Of a DNA stretch of 64,000 bases, positions 13,641 to 24,342 are shown piece by piece (the first letter of the stretch is position 1; each line of letters opens with the position of its first letter). The position numbers and the translations under genes were made by a program. This DNA comes from Vibrio cincinnatiensis (GTDB lineage Bacteria; Pseudomonadota; Gammaproteobacteria; Enterobacterales; Vibrionaceae): the NCBI RefSeq assembly GCF_022113815.1, contig NZ_SGOM01000006.1, forward strand, positions 1 through 64,000, given 5' to 3'. The notes under the pieces were generated by a model that saw only the letters and a program-made list of their open reading frames with translations, made no database searches and was not told the origin of the DNA.

Positions 13641-14054
13641 ATGTCGGAACTTACTAAAACGCTATTAAATATTCGCAGCCTACGCGCTTATGCTCGTGAT
13701 CTCACTCTAGAGCAACTTGAAGAAGCTCTCGATAAATTAACTACCGTTGTGCAAGAGCGTAAAGAAATTGAAGAGCAAGAAAAAGCAGCGCTCGCAGAAC
13801 AAGAAGCAAAACTTGCAGCAATTGCTGAACAAATCGCTAAAGATGGCATTGATGTTGAAGCTCTTATTTCTGCGCTTGCTGGTGAAACAAAAACCAAAGC
13901 TAAAAAAGGCAAAGGAAAACGTGCTCCTCGTCCAGCAAAATACAAATACATGGACAATGGTGTGGAAAAAACATGGACAGGCCAAGGCCGCACTCCTTCT
14001 GTCATCCAACAAGCATTGGATGCAGGCAAATCTCTTGAAGATTTTGCTATCTAA
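13641..14054 (+). CDS. hns: H-NS family nucleoid-associated protein (VicH type)
   Basis: A 137-aa H-NS. The N-terminal helices (to about residue 65, MSELTKTLLNIRSLRAYARD onward) form the dimerisation and oligomerisation coiled coil. A Lys-rich linker (KTKAKKGKGKR) leads to the C-terminal DNA-binding domain, PAKYKYMDNGVEKTWTGQGRTPSVIQQAL, with the AT-hook-like TWTGQGRTP loop. It silences AT-rich DNA. The ribosome site AGGAAACC is strong, and a terminator follows at 14080. Confidence 0.96.
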   Translation: MSELTKTLLNIRSLRAYARDLTLEQLEEALDKLTTVVQERKEIEEQEKAALAEQEAKLAAIAEQIAKDGIDVEALISALAGETKTKAKKGKGKRAPRPAKYKYMDNGVEKTWTGQGRTPSVIQQALDAGKSLEDFAI

Positions 14055-14079
14055 CTTCATTCGTTTAAGTAACAACGAT

Positions 14080-14106
14080 AAAAAGGCTCGTTTTCGAGCC
14101 TTTTTT
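14080..14106. terminator. Bidirectional terminator between hns and gsk
   Basis: AAAAAGGCTCG / CGAGCCTTTTT with loop TTTT, followed by T-rich sequence on the plus strand and by a T run on the minus strand. It can serve both convergent genes. Confidence 0.9.
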
Positions 14107-14145
14107 ATTTTTAGTCACCATTATTCTTATTCATAAAATAACAGA

Positions 14146-15450
14146 TTATCGCTCCCAGTATGCTTCTTCTAAGCTATCTTCTCGCTCAGGTAAACCACGA
14201 GATAAACGGGGAGAATGCTGTACCAACACTTCATAACTGGCACGATTAGAATATTTACATACTTGAGAAAAAGAGGAATAAGTCAAAAACTGATGTTGAT
14301 GTTTACTTGAGTTTGGCACATTTTCTTTATGATATTTATTTGCCGCCATATCATGTAGCAACGCAGATAAAGCTGCATCACCAGCTCCATTCGTATTTTT
14401 AATTTTTTCCGGCCCTCCCATATAAGGAGCAATATGAGAATAGACCCGAATCGGATTTTCACACCCATGACGGCTCGCTGGACGGCTAAATTCATAACGA
14501 TTGAACTCGGCAATAGAACCGGGTAACAACGGTAAGGTTGTTTCTCGCTTAGCTGAATCTTCTGTATAACCTGCCATAAATAAACCAACAGGGCCTGCGG
14601 TACAAAGCACTAAATCTACCCAATCCAATGCTTTATCAGAGGCTGCCAGAGGGTCTTGTTCCCCTGTCAACGCCCATGCTTCATCTTCATTCATTGCGAC
14701 AACGGATACATGATCTCGCAAGAAAGCTTGCCAAAATTCAGGATCATCTTGAATAACGAACTTTGTTCCTAGCGTTAATACAACCGGTACATGATATTTT
14801 TTTGCAAACTCAATCGCACGCATGGTTGCCTCAGGCATGGGATCTCCCGGCTTACAACGAACAAGATAGGCGGTAATAACCAAAGCAGAAGCATTTTTGA
14901 AAATTTTCTCAGGAATACTTTCCGGGCTTAATTGGTTCATTTGCCCTTCACTGATGGCAAATGTCCGCTCTCCATCTTCTGTAATCAGTGCAAAACAGCG
15001 ACCAATTGCCCCATTTACACCTTGCAAATAGTTAAGATCGACTCGGCTAGAAGTATTGCATAAATAACGATAACCATAACTGCCAATTTCGATATCTTGG
15101 CTCATCACCCCTAATAAGGTTGAACGATCATCGGCCAACACTGAATAGTTATGAAGTGTATTACCAATGGTTCCACCTGCATACTCACTACAAATTAATC
15201 GATTATCTTTTAATTCCTGATAAAGCGCTTCCGCTGATTCATCGTCAATCACTAACGAATGTCCCTTACTTAATCCATAGCGTTCAATCAATTCTGAATC
15301 TACTTTCGCTTCAATATCGACTAAGGTTTGGTCAATACCAATAATATGTGTACGGGACATTTTCTTATTTTCTTGAGCCTGAATGACCAGAGGATCACGA
15401 GCATGGACAGGAAAATAATGTTTTGACTTACGTTGACCAGGAAATTTCAT
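14146..15450 (-). CDS. gsk: Inosine/guanosine kinase
   Basis: The 434-aa product equals the E. coli Gsk length and resembles it throughout. It is a PfkB/ribokinase-family kinase that phosphorylates inosine and guanosine to the nucleotides in purine salvage. Family features are the EYAGGTIGNTLHNYSVLADDRS substrate segment, the FVIQDDPEFW and AMNEDEAWALTGE regions, and the catalytic-Asp motif TNGAGDAALSALLHD near residue 375. It is monocistronic and convergent with hns. Confidence 0.96.
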   Translation of the reverse strand: MKFPGQRKSKHYFPVHARDPLVIQAQENKKMSRTHIIGIDQTLVDIEAKVDSELIERYGLSKGHSLVIDDESAEALYQELKDNRLICSEYAGGTIGNTLHNYSVLADDRSTLLGVMSQDIEIGSYGYRYLCNTSSRVDLNYLQGVNGAIGRCFALITEDGERTFAISEGQMNQLSPESIPEKIFKNASALVITAYLVRCKPGDPMPEATMRAIEFAKKYHVPVVLTLGTKFVIQDDPEFWQAFLRDHVSVVAMNEDEAWALTGEQDPLAASDKALDWVDLVLCTAGPVGLFMAGYTEDSAKRETTLPLLPGSIAEFNRYEFSRPASRHGCENPIRVYSHIAPYMGGPEKIKNTNGAGDAALSALLHDMAANKYHKENVPNSSKHQHQFLTYSSFSQVCKYSNRASYEVLVQHSPRLSRGLPEREDSLEEAYWER

Positions 15451-15885
15451 AAGAGCGGTTCGGCATAGGAATAAAAAGATGGGCGATTCTAACTCGCTCT
15501 GCTATAAAACAGCAACTGACAGAAAAAGAGCAAACGATTTCGCCAACGAGTTTTTTCTTTATTATTCATCCCTAGAATAAATGAGAGGAAAAAACACACA
15601 TAAGGTTTGAATAAAAACATCCATCCAAGAGTTTAATTATGCATATCATTGCGTTCTTTCTTCAGCTTCCTTTTTCTTAGCCTTGTCGTTTGTTTTAACA
15701 ATAGAAACCTAATCATCAAGATAATAGTCAAAAAAACCAAGAAGGAACGCCCCTCACCCTTGCAACATAACATTAAAAAGGGACAGATCATCGCCATAAA
15801 GAAGTGTGATTGCGGTCTCGGATCTGTCCTCAAAAAAATCTTTCTGTTAGAATCCTTCCCCAAGTTCATTAAGTGGTATTGAGTT
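15451..15885. other. Intergenic region between gsk and mnmA
   Basis: The 435-bp divergent gap should hold the promoters of gsk and of the mnmA operon. Short overlapping open frames on both strands around 15633-15882 have low-complexity, Lys-rich translations and no ribosome sites, so I do not call them genes. The only strong structure is the inverted repeat at 15780-15830. Confidence 0.5.
15780..15830. repeat. REP-like long hairpin upstream of mnmA
   Basis: GGACAGATC (15781-15789) is repeated in exact inverse as GATCTGTCC (15821-15829) around a 31-bp centre that begins ATCGCC and ends TTGCGGT. The tips GGGACAGATC resemble the ends of REP/RAYT-associated palindromes seen in other gammaproteobacteria. 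It lies about 55 bp before the mnmA start and is followed by CAAAAAAAT, so it could also act on transcription. Confidence 0.5.
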
Positions 15886-17004
15886 ATGTCAGAAGCTCAC
15901 AGTATAAATAGTCAAAAGAAAGTTATTGTCGGTATGTCCGGCGGCGTCGATTCCTCCGTTTCCGCGTATCTATTACAGCAACAGGGTTATCAAGTTGAAG
16001 GCCTGTTTATGAAAAACTGGGAAGAAGATGATAACGAAGAATACTGTACCGCTGCTGAAGATTTGGCTGATGCTCAAGCTGTCTGTGACAAATTAGGTAT
16101 TCATTTACATACCATCAACTTTGCCGCTGAATATTGGGACAATGTGTTTGAATATTTTCTAGCTGAATATAAGGCCGGCCGAACCCCAAACCCCGATATA
16201 CTGTGTAATAAAGAGATCAAATTTAAAGCTTTTCTAGAGTTCGCCGACGAAGTGCTTGATGCTGACTACATTGCGATGGGTCACTATGTTCGCCGTACCT
16301 TCCCTGAGGTTGGTGAAAAACCACAAATGCTGAGAGGGCTTGATAACAATAAAGATCAAAGCTATTTCTTATACACCCTTAGCCATGAACAAGTTGCTCG
16401 CAGTTTATTTCCAGTTGGAGAATTGGAAAAGCCAGAGGTACGCCGAATTGCAGAAGAACAAGGCCTAGTCACGGCGAAGAAAAAAGATTCAACCGGTATC
16501 TGTTTTATTGGCGAGCGCAAATTTACTGACTTCTTATCTCGCTATTTGCCGGCACAACCCGGTAAAATTGAAACACCGGAAGGAAAAATCATCGGTGAAC
16601 ATCAAGGCTTGATGTACCATACGCTCGGCCAGCGCAAAGGGTTACATATTGGCGGCCTTAAAGACGGTACCGAACAACCTTGGTATGTCGCAGAGAAAGA
16701 TCTAAAGCGAAATGTATTGATTGCTGTTCAAGGCTCAGATCACCCCTTGCTAAAATCGCACGGATTATTCGCATCCCAGCTACATTGGGTCGAACGTCAG
16801 CCAATAACAGAAGCGATTCGTTGCACAGTAAAGACGCGTTATCGCCAAACGGATATTGCTTGTACGCTTATCCCTATCGATGACAATAACATCAAAGTGA
16901 TGTTCGATGAGCCACAAATTGCCGTAACCCCTGGGCAGTCAGCGGTATTTTATCAAGGAGAGGTTTGCCTTGGTGGTGGTATTATTGAACAACGTATCTC
17001 ATAG
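15886..17004 (+). CDS. mnmA: tRNA-specific 2-thiouridylase MnmA
   Basis: A 372-aa enzyme that thiolates U34 of tRNA-Lys, -Glu and -Gln using sulfur from the TusE relay. The PP-loop SGGVDSS is at residues 18-24. The catalytic cysteines sit in [12 protein letters not shown] (about residue 107) and [13 protein letters not shown] (about 204), and the C-terminal beta-barrel contains [18 protein letters not shown]. It heads an operon with hflD and purB. Confidence 0.97.
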   Translation: MSEAHSINSQKKVIVGMSGGVDSSVSAYLLQQQGYQVEGLFMKNWEEDDNEEYCTAAEDLADAQAVCDKLGIHLHTINFAAEYWDNVFEYFLAEYKAGRTPNPDILCNKEIKFKAFLEFADEVLDADYIAMGHYVRRTFPEVGEKPQMLRGLDNNKDQSYFLYTLSHEQVARSLFPVGELEKPEVRRIAEEQGLVTAKKKDSTGICFIGERKFTDFLSRYLPAQPGKIETPEGKIIGEHQGLMYHTLGQRKGLHIGGLKDGTEQPWYVAEKDLKRNVLIAVQGSDHPLLKSHGLFASQLHWVERQPITEAIRCTVKTRYRQTDIACTLIPIDDNNIKVMFDEPQIAVTPGQSAVFYQGEVCLGGGIIEQRIS

Positions 17005-17024
17005 TCAATTTTAGGAGTATTTAC

Positions 17025-17642
17025 GTGGCTAACACTAATTATGATCGCACTATCGCCTTTGCTGGGATCTGCCAAGCCGTTGCTTTGGTTCAACAAGTCG
17101 CAAGAGATGGTCGCTGTGATTCCAACGCGTTTGCCACTTCACTCCAAGCCATACTGAACACAAACCCCAGTAGTACGCTGGATGTATTTGGCAATGAGGT
17201 CAACCTAAAAGTTGGCCTTGAAAGTTTAGTCAACGGTATTGATAGCACTCCAGCAGGCAATGAAATGACACGCTATATCATCAGTTTAATGGCCTTAGAA
17301 CGTAAACTGAATAGTCGTCGGGACTCCATGGCACAACTTGGCGATCGCCTGCAAACCTTAGAACGTCAAGTGGCACATTTTGATCTCCTTGATGACACGA
17401 TGATCAGTAACCTTGCCAGCGTCTATCTGGATGTGATTAGCCCTATTGGTCCTCGTATTCAAGTCACAGGAACCCCTACCGTATTACAACAAACCGCCAA
17501 TCAGCATAAGGTCAGAGCATTACTACTTTCTGGTATACGCTGTGCGGTACTTTGGCGTCAGGTTGGTGGCCGACGCCGCCATTTGATTTTTGGTCGTAAA
17601 AAGATGATCGAGCAAGCTCAATTGCTATTAGCAAGACTTTAA
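17025..17642 (+). CDS. hflD: High frequency lysogenization protein HflD
   Basis: A 205-aa member of the HflD (YcfC) family, peripheral membrane proteins that in E. coli interact with phage lambda CII. The start is GTG at 17025, supported by AGGAG 8 nt upstream. The protein is largely alpha-helical with no clear signal peptide. Its position between mnmA and purB is the standard gammaproteobacterial arrangement. Confidence 0.93.
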   Translation: MANTNYDRTIAFAGICQAVALVQQVARDGRCDSNAFATSLQAILNTNPSSTLDVFGNEVNLKVGLESLVNGIDSTPAGNEMTRYIISLMALERKLNSRRDSMAQLGDRLQTLERQVAHFDLLDDTMISNLASVYLDVISPIGPRIQVTGTPTVLQQTANQHKVRALLLSGIRCAVLWRQVGGRRRHLIFGRKKMIEQAQLLLARL

Positions 17643-17678
17643 AGGCTCGAGGTCCACTTCACTCACTTTTACATTTAA

Positions 17679-19070
<1,392 letters not shown>

Positions 19071-19089
19071 ATATTATTATCTTTATGAT

Positions 19090-19115
19090 AAAGGGCCGTA
19101 TGGCCCTTTTGTTTT
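19090..19115 (+). terminator. Terminator of the mnmA-hflD-purB operon
   Basis: AAAGGGCC/GGCCCTTT with loop GTAT, followed by TTTGTTTT, 19 bp after the purB stop. Confidence 0.9.
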
Positions 19116-19185
19116 ATGTGTGAAATCGCGCAGGATTTACTGCGTTGAAAAAAGAGTACCAGCACAAGGCGAGTACGCTTTAAGA

Positions 19186-20049
19186 TCATGCTTGACGCAA
19201 TGCTTCGATACGTTTATCCAATGGAGGATGACTCATTAGAAGTTCGGTAATGGTTCGTTTTCCATTAATGCCAAATGCCATCATAGATCCTTCAAGTTGA
19301 GGCTCATGGCTCATTTTTAACCGCTCTAATGCCGCGATCATTTTATGCCGACCCACCAATTGTGCCGCACCGGCATCCGCATGGTACTCACGATGACGGC
19401 TATACCACATGGTAATAAAGCTTGCTAAGAAACCAAACACTAATTCAAGCGCCATCGAAACCGCAAAATAAACCATCATATTACTCCCTTCACCTTCGTC
19501 TGAATTACGTGAAGAAATAATATTGGCAATAAAACGAGATAAGAAAATGACAAAGGTATTCACTACCCCTTGCATTAATGTCATGGTGACCATATCACCA
19601 TTAGCGATGTGACTGACTTCATGGGCTAATACGGCTTCCGCTTCATCTCGGGTCATATTATGTAAAAGCCCGGTAGAAACCGCGACCAATGAATCGTCTC
19701 GCTTTGCACCTGTCGCAAACGCATTCATGTCAGGAGCATCATAAATAGCAACCGTTGGCATACCAATACCCGCTTGCTCTGCTTGGCGACGAACGGTTTG
19801 GACCAACCAGTGTTCCATTTCGTTACGTGGGCTTTCAATCACTCTGCCCCCGACCGAACGGAGCGCCATACCCTTTGACATCAGAAGTGAGATGAATGCA
19901 CCGCCAAAACCAAATACAGCGGCCAGAACCAATAGGCCAGACAGACTACCCGGCTGCATACCTGTTACGGCATAAACAATATTCAAAACAACGCTAAGAA
20001 CCAGCACTACGGCTAAGTTTGTTGCCAAGAATAACAATACTCGCTTCAT
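19186..20049 (-). CDS. htpX: Membrane protease HtpX
   Basis: A 287-aa M48 zinc metalloprotease of the inner membrane. Two N-terminal hydrophobic helices (about residues 4-26 and 36-56) are followed by the zinc motif [10 protein letters not shown] near residue 140, further membrane segments near 155-215, and the third zinc ligand in [13 protein letters not shown]. It takes part in membrane protein quality control, in E. coli under CpxR control. No Cpx box was verified here. Confidence 0.96.
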   Translation of the reverse strand: MKRVLLFLATNLAVVLVLSVVLNIVYAVTGMQPGSLSGLLVLAAVFGFGGAFISLLMSKGMALRSVGGRVIESPRNEMEHWLVQTVRRQAEQAGIGMPTVAIYDAPDMNAFATGAKRDDSLVAVSTGLLHNMTRDEAEAVLAHEVSHIANGDMVTMTLMQGVVNTFVIFLSRFIANIISSRNSDEGEGSNMMVYFAVSMALELVFGFLASFITMWYSRHREYHADAGAAQLVGRHKMIAALERLKMSHEPQLEGSMMAFGINGKRTITELLMSHPPLDKRIEALRQA

Positions 20050-20299
20050 TACTTCTCTCCGAATAGGATTTTATTTAATTAGTGCTGAATGAAGATCCTT
20101 CAGCTGGGGGTATTTTAATACATAATGTCATCGATTGAATATTCAAGGCTAACGGATAAATTGCAACATTTAATGTCTAATTAAAACCGACTGATCCGAG
20201 CAGTCTGACTTTATACTTTAGTCTTATTGAGGCTCAGAGATAAAGAGACTACATTGCTAAAGGTTAAAAGAACGTTAATTCTCAGCAAAGGAAACGAGC

Positions 20300-20467
20300 A
20301 TGGCTGAAGCAAATAACTACCAAATGGCAATTGACTTACTGCGTTGTCACCTAGGTTTAAGTGAAGAAGAAGCAAAACAGCAGTTAGGGTTAAGCACAGA
20401 GCAAACAATTCCTTCTCAAATCGTGAATACTCCACACTCTTTAGTGGGTTTATCTCAAGAGAAATAG
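20300..20467 (+). CDS. Small conserved-looking protein of 55 aa, unknown function
   Basis: The frame starts with ATG at 20300, has a good ribosome site (AAAGGA, 7 nt away), and encodes a 55-aa acidic product beginning MAEANNYQMAIDLLRCHLGL and ending VGLSQEK. The first half looks like a short helix-loop-helix (LRCHLGLSEEEAKQQLGLS). There is no signal peptide or membrane segment. A strong terminator begins 9 bp after the stop, so it seems to be an independent transcript. I do not recognise the family. Both flanking genes (htpX, bioD) are on the other strand. Confidence 0.8.
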   Translation: MAEANNYQMAIDLLRCHLGLSEEEAKQQLGLSTEQTIPSQIVNTPHSLVGLSQEK

Positions 20468-20475
20468 CCGAATAA

Positions 20476-20508
20476 AGAAGGGCTGCGTAATGCAGCCCTT
20501 CTCTTTTT
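20476..20508. terminator. Terminator between the 55-aa gene and bioD
   Basis: An 11-bp perfect stem AGAAGGGCTGC/GCAGCCCTTCT with loop GTAAT, followed by CTTTTT on the plus strand and by TTTATT on the minus strand. It can terminate the small gene and, in reverse, the bioBFCD operon. Confidence 0.92.
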
Positions 20509-20527
20509 AACTCAAAAAAACAGCCAG

Positions 20528-21214
20528 TCATTCCCTCTCAAGTAAAGGAGAAAGATTAATAAACTTCCCTAATTCACGGCACTTCACACTCGGCATATAA
20601 GGAATTTCACCTAATTTAGGTGCATCAATACGAGCCTCAAGTAGTGAAATAATATCGGCATAATGTTCAGTGCCAGGGTTAACACGGTTTGCCACCCACC
20701 CGATCAGATTCAGACCATCTGCCTTGATGGATTCAACTGTTAATAACGCATGGCTTAAACAGCCTAATTTAATTCCAACAACAAGAACCACTGCTAGCTG
20801 TTCTTGTTGAACCCAACTTGAAAGGCTTTCAGTATCAGAAATGGGCACACGCCAACCACCAGCACCTTCAACTAATACTACATCGGCCTGCGCTTTTAAT
20901 TTCGCCAATTTTTCACTCAGCACGGAATAATCAATCACTTGATGCTCGTGTTTTGCTGCAATATGTGGTGAAGTCGGCAGTGCTAGCGCGTAAGGATTAA
21001 TATCCTCATAAGGCATTTTTTCTGTTGCAGCTTGCAATAAATGCAGTGCATCATCATTGCGCAAACCTTGCTCTGTTTTTTCACACCCAGCTGAAACTGG
21101 CTTATAGCCAATGGTCGATAACCCTTTTTCAGCACAGGCTTGAAGAATGGCCTTTGAAGCCACTGTTTTGCCCACATCGGTATCCGTACCCGCAATAAAT
21201 AATGCATCTATCAT
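20528..21214 (-). CDS. bioD: Dethiobiotin synthetase
   Basis: A protein of about 228 aa starting [17 protein letters not shown]; the P-loop GTDTDVGKT is at residues 9-17. It closes the ureido ring of DAPA with ATP and CO2. The ATG at 21214 overlaps the bioC stop as ATGA. An in-frame upstream extension to 21235 lies inside bioC and is not preferred. It is the last gene of bioBFCD. Confidence 0.96.
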   Translation of the reverse strand: MIDALFIAGTDTDVGKTVASKAILQACAEKGLSTIGYKPVSAGCEKTEQGLRNDDALHLLQAATEKMPYEDINPYALALPTSPHIAAKHEHQVIDYSVLSEKLAKLKAQADVVLVEGAGGWRVPISDTESLSSWVQQEQLAVVLVVGIKLGCLSHALLTVESIKADGLNLIGWVANRVNPGTEHYADIISLLEARIDAPKLGEIPYMPSVKCRELGKFINLSPLLERE

Positions 21215-22014
21215 CGATGTAAAACCCCTAAACAAACCTGATATGTTGCAGGTAGAAGACCATGATGGTTACGAAACACTTGATATGCCTGCTCTACCTG
21301 AGCGAGCGTATGGCGGCGAGTTAACCCTTGTGCACGACCAGGAACATGATTCGCACCAATCCCTTTCAAATCTCTCATTAAAGAGAAAGCACTTTCATAC
21401 CATACTGTTATTGAAGGTAAGTCTAAGTGAATTTTTTGATAACCAGCTTGCGCTAACGCAATTTTTACCTGATTGACCGTCGTGAAGCGATTGACGTGTT
21501 GATATGAATCAACTTTTAGCCATGCCTGTTGCAACTCAATCAGTGACCCTTCTAATAAGGTTGAGAGGTAAACTTGCCCCCTCGGTTTTAGCACTCGATA
21601 AATTTCTGTCAATGGACAGGCTAAATTGTCACACCATTGTAAAGCTAGGCTCGAAAACACCGCATCAAATTCGAAAGAAGCAAAAGGCAGCGCTTCTCCA
21701 TCGGCTTGCAAATAACTCATGCGCTCACTACCACAGCGTTGATAAGCTTGCTGCAACATGGCGGAGGAGAGATCAACACACACAACGGTTGCCCCTCTCG
21801 ATTGTAATATTTGAGAGCAATAACCGGTCCCACATCCTAGATCAAGAATACGCCATCCATCCAATTGCTGCGGTAATTTATTCAGTAATCGTAATCCAAC
21901 ATCTCGTTGAAAAGCCGCATGCTGATCATAACGAGCAGCGGCTTTACTAAACGCTTGCGCAATCGCCGTTTTATCATTTTGCTCATAAAGCACGGTACTC
22001 ATCGCTGGTATCAT
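21211..22014 (-). CDS. bioC: Malonyl-ACP O-methyltransferase
   Basis: A 267-aa class I SAM methyltransferase with the SAM motif [15 protein letters not shown] near residue 56. It caps malonyl-ACP as a methyl ester so that the fatty-acid machinery can make pimeloyl-ACP. It is translationally coupled to bioF (ATGA overlap at 22011-22014). A second in-frame ATG 12 bp downstream is an alternative start. Confidence 0.95.
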   Translation of the reverse strand: MIPAMSTVLYEQNDKTAIAQAFSKAAARYDQHAAFQRDVGLRLLNKLPQQLDGWRILDLGCGTGYCSQILQSRGATVVCVDLSSAMLQQAYQRCGSERMSYLQADGEALPFASFEFDAVFSSLALQWCDNLACPLTEIYRVLKPRGQVYLSTLLEGSLIELQQAWLKVDSYQHVNRFTTVNQVKIALAQAGYQKIHLDLPSITVWYESAFSLMRDLKGIGANHVPGRAQGLTRRHTLAQVEQAYQVFRNHHGLLPATYQVCLGVLHR

Positions 22015-23165
22015 CCGTGTCTCTCCAAGGTGTCAATTAAAGCTTGGGTCATCTTTTTTACTTGTGGAACGGAATGGTTGGCAGTCAAGGTAATACGCAA
22101 TCTTGCATAGCCTTGAGCGACCGTAGGTGGGCGAATCGCAGTCAGCCAAATGCCATTTTCACGCAATTGATGCGCAACTCTCACTGCACGCTGGCTCTCC
22201 CCTAATATCAAAGGCTTAATCGGCGTTTGACTGGGTATAAATCCCGCCACTTTCTGCAACGCTTCCTCATAAGTGGCGGAAAGTTCTGCCAATTTATCGC
22301 GCCGCCAAGCTTGTTGTTGAATCATACTGACCGCATGAGTAATTGCATGCGCTTGTGCTGGTGGCATAGCGGTTGAATAGACATGGTGCCGAGCAAATTG
22401 GGTTAAGTAATCCCCCACCTCATCACGACAAAGAATCGCCGCACCAGATAAACCAAAAGCTTTACCAAACGTCACCAATAACATATCAGGCCAGATCCCC
22501 GCTTGCTCACAGCTACCTCGTCCGTGCACCCCCAACACGCCAACACCATGCGCATCATCAACCATCAACCAAGCACGCTGGTTTATCTGCTGATAAATCT
22601 CAGCCAGTGGCGCGCAATCCCCATCCATACTGAAAACGCCTTCTGTCACTACTAAGCATGCCGCCGATTCAGGTAATAGCTGACCCAGATGTAGAAAATC
22701 ATTGTGTTTAAAGCGTTTCATGGTTGCCGGAGACAGCAGCCCCGCTTCCATAAGCGATGCGTGGTTAAGCTTGTCTTGCAGGAGTATGTCCCCTTTAGCT
22801 AACAAGGTGAACAGTAACGCTTGATTAGCACTAAAACCCGAACCAAATAAAATAGCTCGTGAATAGCCAAACCAGTCACACAACGTTTTCTCCAGCCGCT
22901 CATGCGCGACGGAAAACCCCGTCACCAAAGGAGAGCCACCACTTCCAGCGCCGTATAAACTCAAACCTTGCTGCCACGCTTGAATCAAGCTCTTATCCGT
23001 CGCCAGTCCTAAATAATCGTTACTGGAAAAATTGAGATACGCTTGCTCATTAAACTGAATATGAGGCTGATTACCACCCTGTAATGGTTGCAATTGACGC
23101 GCACCATTTTGCTGTTTTCGCTCCAATAATGCCTGCTGAATACGAGAGTTAAACGGTGGCATCAT
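22011..23165 (-). CDS. bioF: 8-amino-7-oxononanoate synthase
   Basis: A protein of about 384 aa, PLP-dependent alpha-oxoamine synthase. Segments [27 protein letters not shown] and the lysine loop [13 protein letters not shown] (about residue 237) are typical. It condenses pimeloyl-ACP with alanine. I place the start at the ATG pair 23165/23162, which overlaps the last codons of bioB in another frame. The longer frame to 23177 would begin inside bioB without a ribosome site. Confidence 0.95.
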   Translation of the reverse strand: MMPPFNSRIQQALLERKQQNGARQLQPLQGGNQPHIQFNEQAYLNFSSNDYLGLATDKSLIQAWQQGLSLYGAGSGGSPLVTGFSVAHERLEKTLCDWFGYSRAILFGSGFSANQALLFTLLAKGDILLQDKLNHASLMEAGLLSPATMKRFKHNDFLHLGQLLPESAACLVVTEGVFSMDGDCAPLAEIYQQINQRAWLMVDDAHGVGVLGVHGRGSCEQAGIWPDMLLVTFGKAFGLSGAAILCRDEVGDYLTQFARHHVYSTAMPPAQAHAITHAVSMIQQQAWRRDKLAELSATYEEALQKVAGFIPSQTPIKPLILGESQRAVRVAHQLRENGIWLTAIRPPTVAQGYARLRITLTANHSVPQVKKMTQALIDTLERHG

Positions 23166-24201
23166 AAAAAAGATCATCGGCAGTAGGACGAGCAGCTACA
23201 CGCTCAACAACTTGATCGAGCAACTCATTCTCGGTCACTTCATCGGGTTTCTGTGCGATGTGCTGACGATTAATCCCCAATTTGTTAAAGAGCAACATAT
23301 CACTATCTTCCGCTGGATTTGGCGTAGTCAATAGCTTACAGCCATAGAAAATAGAGTTAGCTCCGGCCATAAAACAGAGTGCTTGCATCTGCTCGTTCAT
23401 TTTCTCTCGACCAGCCGATAGCCGTACTGCGGATTTCGGCATCATGATGCGGGCAGCCGCAATTAAGCGAATAAAGTCAAACGGTTCCACATCCTCAGCC
23501 GTCTCCAGCGGTGTACCTTGCACTTTCACTAGCATATTAATTGGCACACTTTCCGGTTGAGTCGGTAAATTGGCTAACTCCACCAATAACCCAGCACGGT
23601 CATGAGTAGTTTCTCCCATACCAATAATCCCACCAGAGCAGATCTTCATCCCAGCTTCTCGCACGTGAGACAAGGTGTCTAACCGATCTTGATAAGTCCG
23701 TGTGGTAATAATATTGCCGTAGAATTCAGGTGATGTGTCTAAGTTATGGTTGTAATAATCTAGCCCAGCCCCCGCGAGCTCTTTGGCTTGCTCAGGCGTT
23801 AACATGCCAAGGGTCATACAGGTCTCTAACCCCATATCTTTCACGCCTGAGATCATCTCTTTCAGTAACGGCATATCACGCGCTTTCGGATTCTTCCATG
23901 CCGCCCCCATACAGAAACGAGTCGAACCGGACTGCTTCGCTTTTTGTGCTGCATCTAAAACACGTTCCACTTCCATCAAGCGTTCTTTATCCACATCAGT
24001 ACGATAATGCGCACTTTGCGGACAATATTTACAATCTTCCGGGCAGGCACCCGTTTTAATTGAAAGCAAGGTACTGACTTGTACATGGTTATGCGGGTGG
24101 TAATGACGGTGAACTTGCTGCGCGTCAAACAGCAGATCCATAAACGGTTTTTCCAGCAGTGCTCTCACTTCAGTCACTGTCCAGTTATGACGTACTTCCA
24201 C
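23149..24201 (-). CDS. bioB: Biotin synthase
   Basis: A 350-aa radical SAM enzyme that inserts sulfur into dethiobiotin. The radical-SAM cluster motif [11 protein letters not shown] is at about residues 53-63. The other conserved cysteines are in RFCMGAAW and [10 protein letters not shown], and the Arg of SAGREKM near residue 260 is present. It is the first gene of bioBFCD, behind the BirA operator. Confidence 0.97.
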   Translation of the reverse strand: MEVRHNWTVTEVRALLEKPFMDLLFDAQQVHRHYHPHNHVQVSTLLSIKTGACPEDCKYCPQSAHYRTDVDKERLMEVERVLDAAQKAKQSGSTRFCMGAAWKNPKARDMPLLKEMISGVKDMGLETCMTLGMLTPEQAKELAGAGLDYYNHNLDTSPEFYGNIITTRTYQDRLDTLSHVREAGMKICSGGIIGMGETTHDRAGLLVELANLPTQPESVPINMLVKVQGTPLETAEDVEPFDFIRLIAAARIMMPKSAVRLSAGREKMNEQMQALCFMAGANSIFYGCKLLTTPNPAEDSDMLLFNKLGINRQHIAQKPDEVTENELLDQVVERVAARPTADDLFYDATV

Positions 24202-24271
24202 AGGTAATCCTTAACAGATGATCAGATTTTATTGGTTTTAATGCTTGGTTAGTCTACTGAGCCGCGCTAGA

Positions 24272-24304
24272 CTGTCAACACAAAGAAATGAAACGAGTTT
24301 ACAC
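24272..24304. promoter_or_regulatory. BirA (biotin repressor) operator between bioB and bioA
   Basis: CTGTCAACA (24272-24280) and AGTTTACAC (24296-24304) are separated by exactly 15 bp. They match the known BirA layout TTGTAAACC-N15-GGTTTACAA at 6 of 9 and 7 of 9 positions. The site sits in the middle of the divergent bioB/bioA promoter region, as in E. coli. Confidence 0.8.
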
Positions 24305-24342
24305 TCGGTTTATTTTTAAACAAATCTGAGCTTGACGTTTTT

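Noticed and set aside
13747-14136. Second plus-strand frame overlapping hns
   Set aside because: It is a shifted reading of the Lys/Gln-rich H-NS coding sequence and runs through the hns terminator.
15633-15882. Overlapping open frames on both strands upstream of mnmA
   Set aside because: Products are Lys/Phe-rich, span the REP-like hairpin, overlap each other on opposite strands, and lack ribosome sites.
21504-21950. Plus-strand open frame of 148 codons
   Set aside because: It is antisense to bioC, which carries a clear SAM-binding motif and is translationally coupled to its neighbours.
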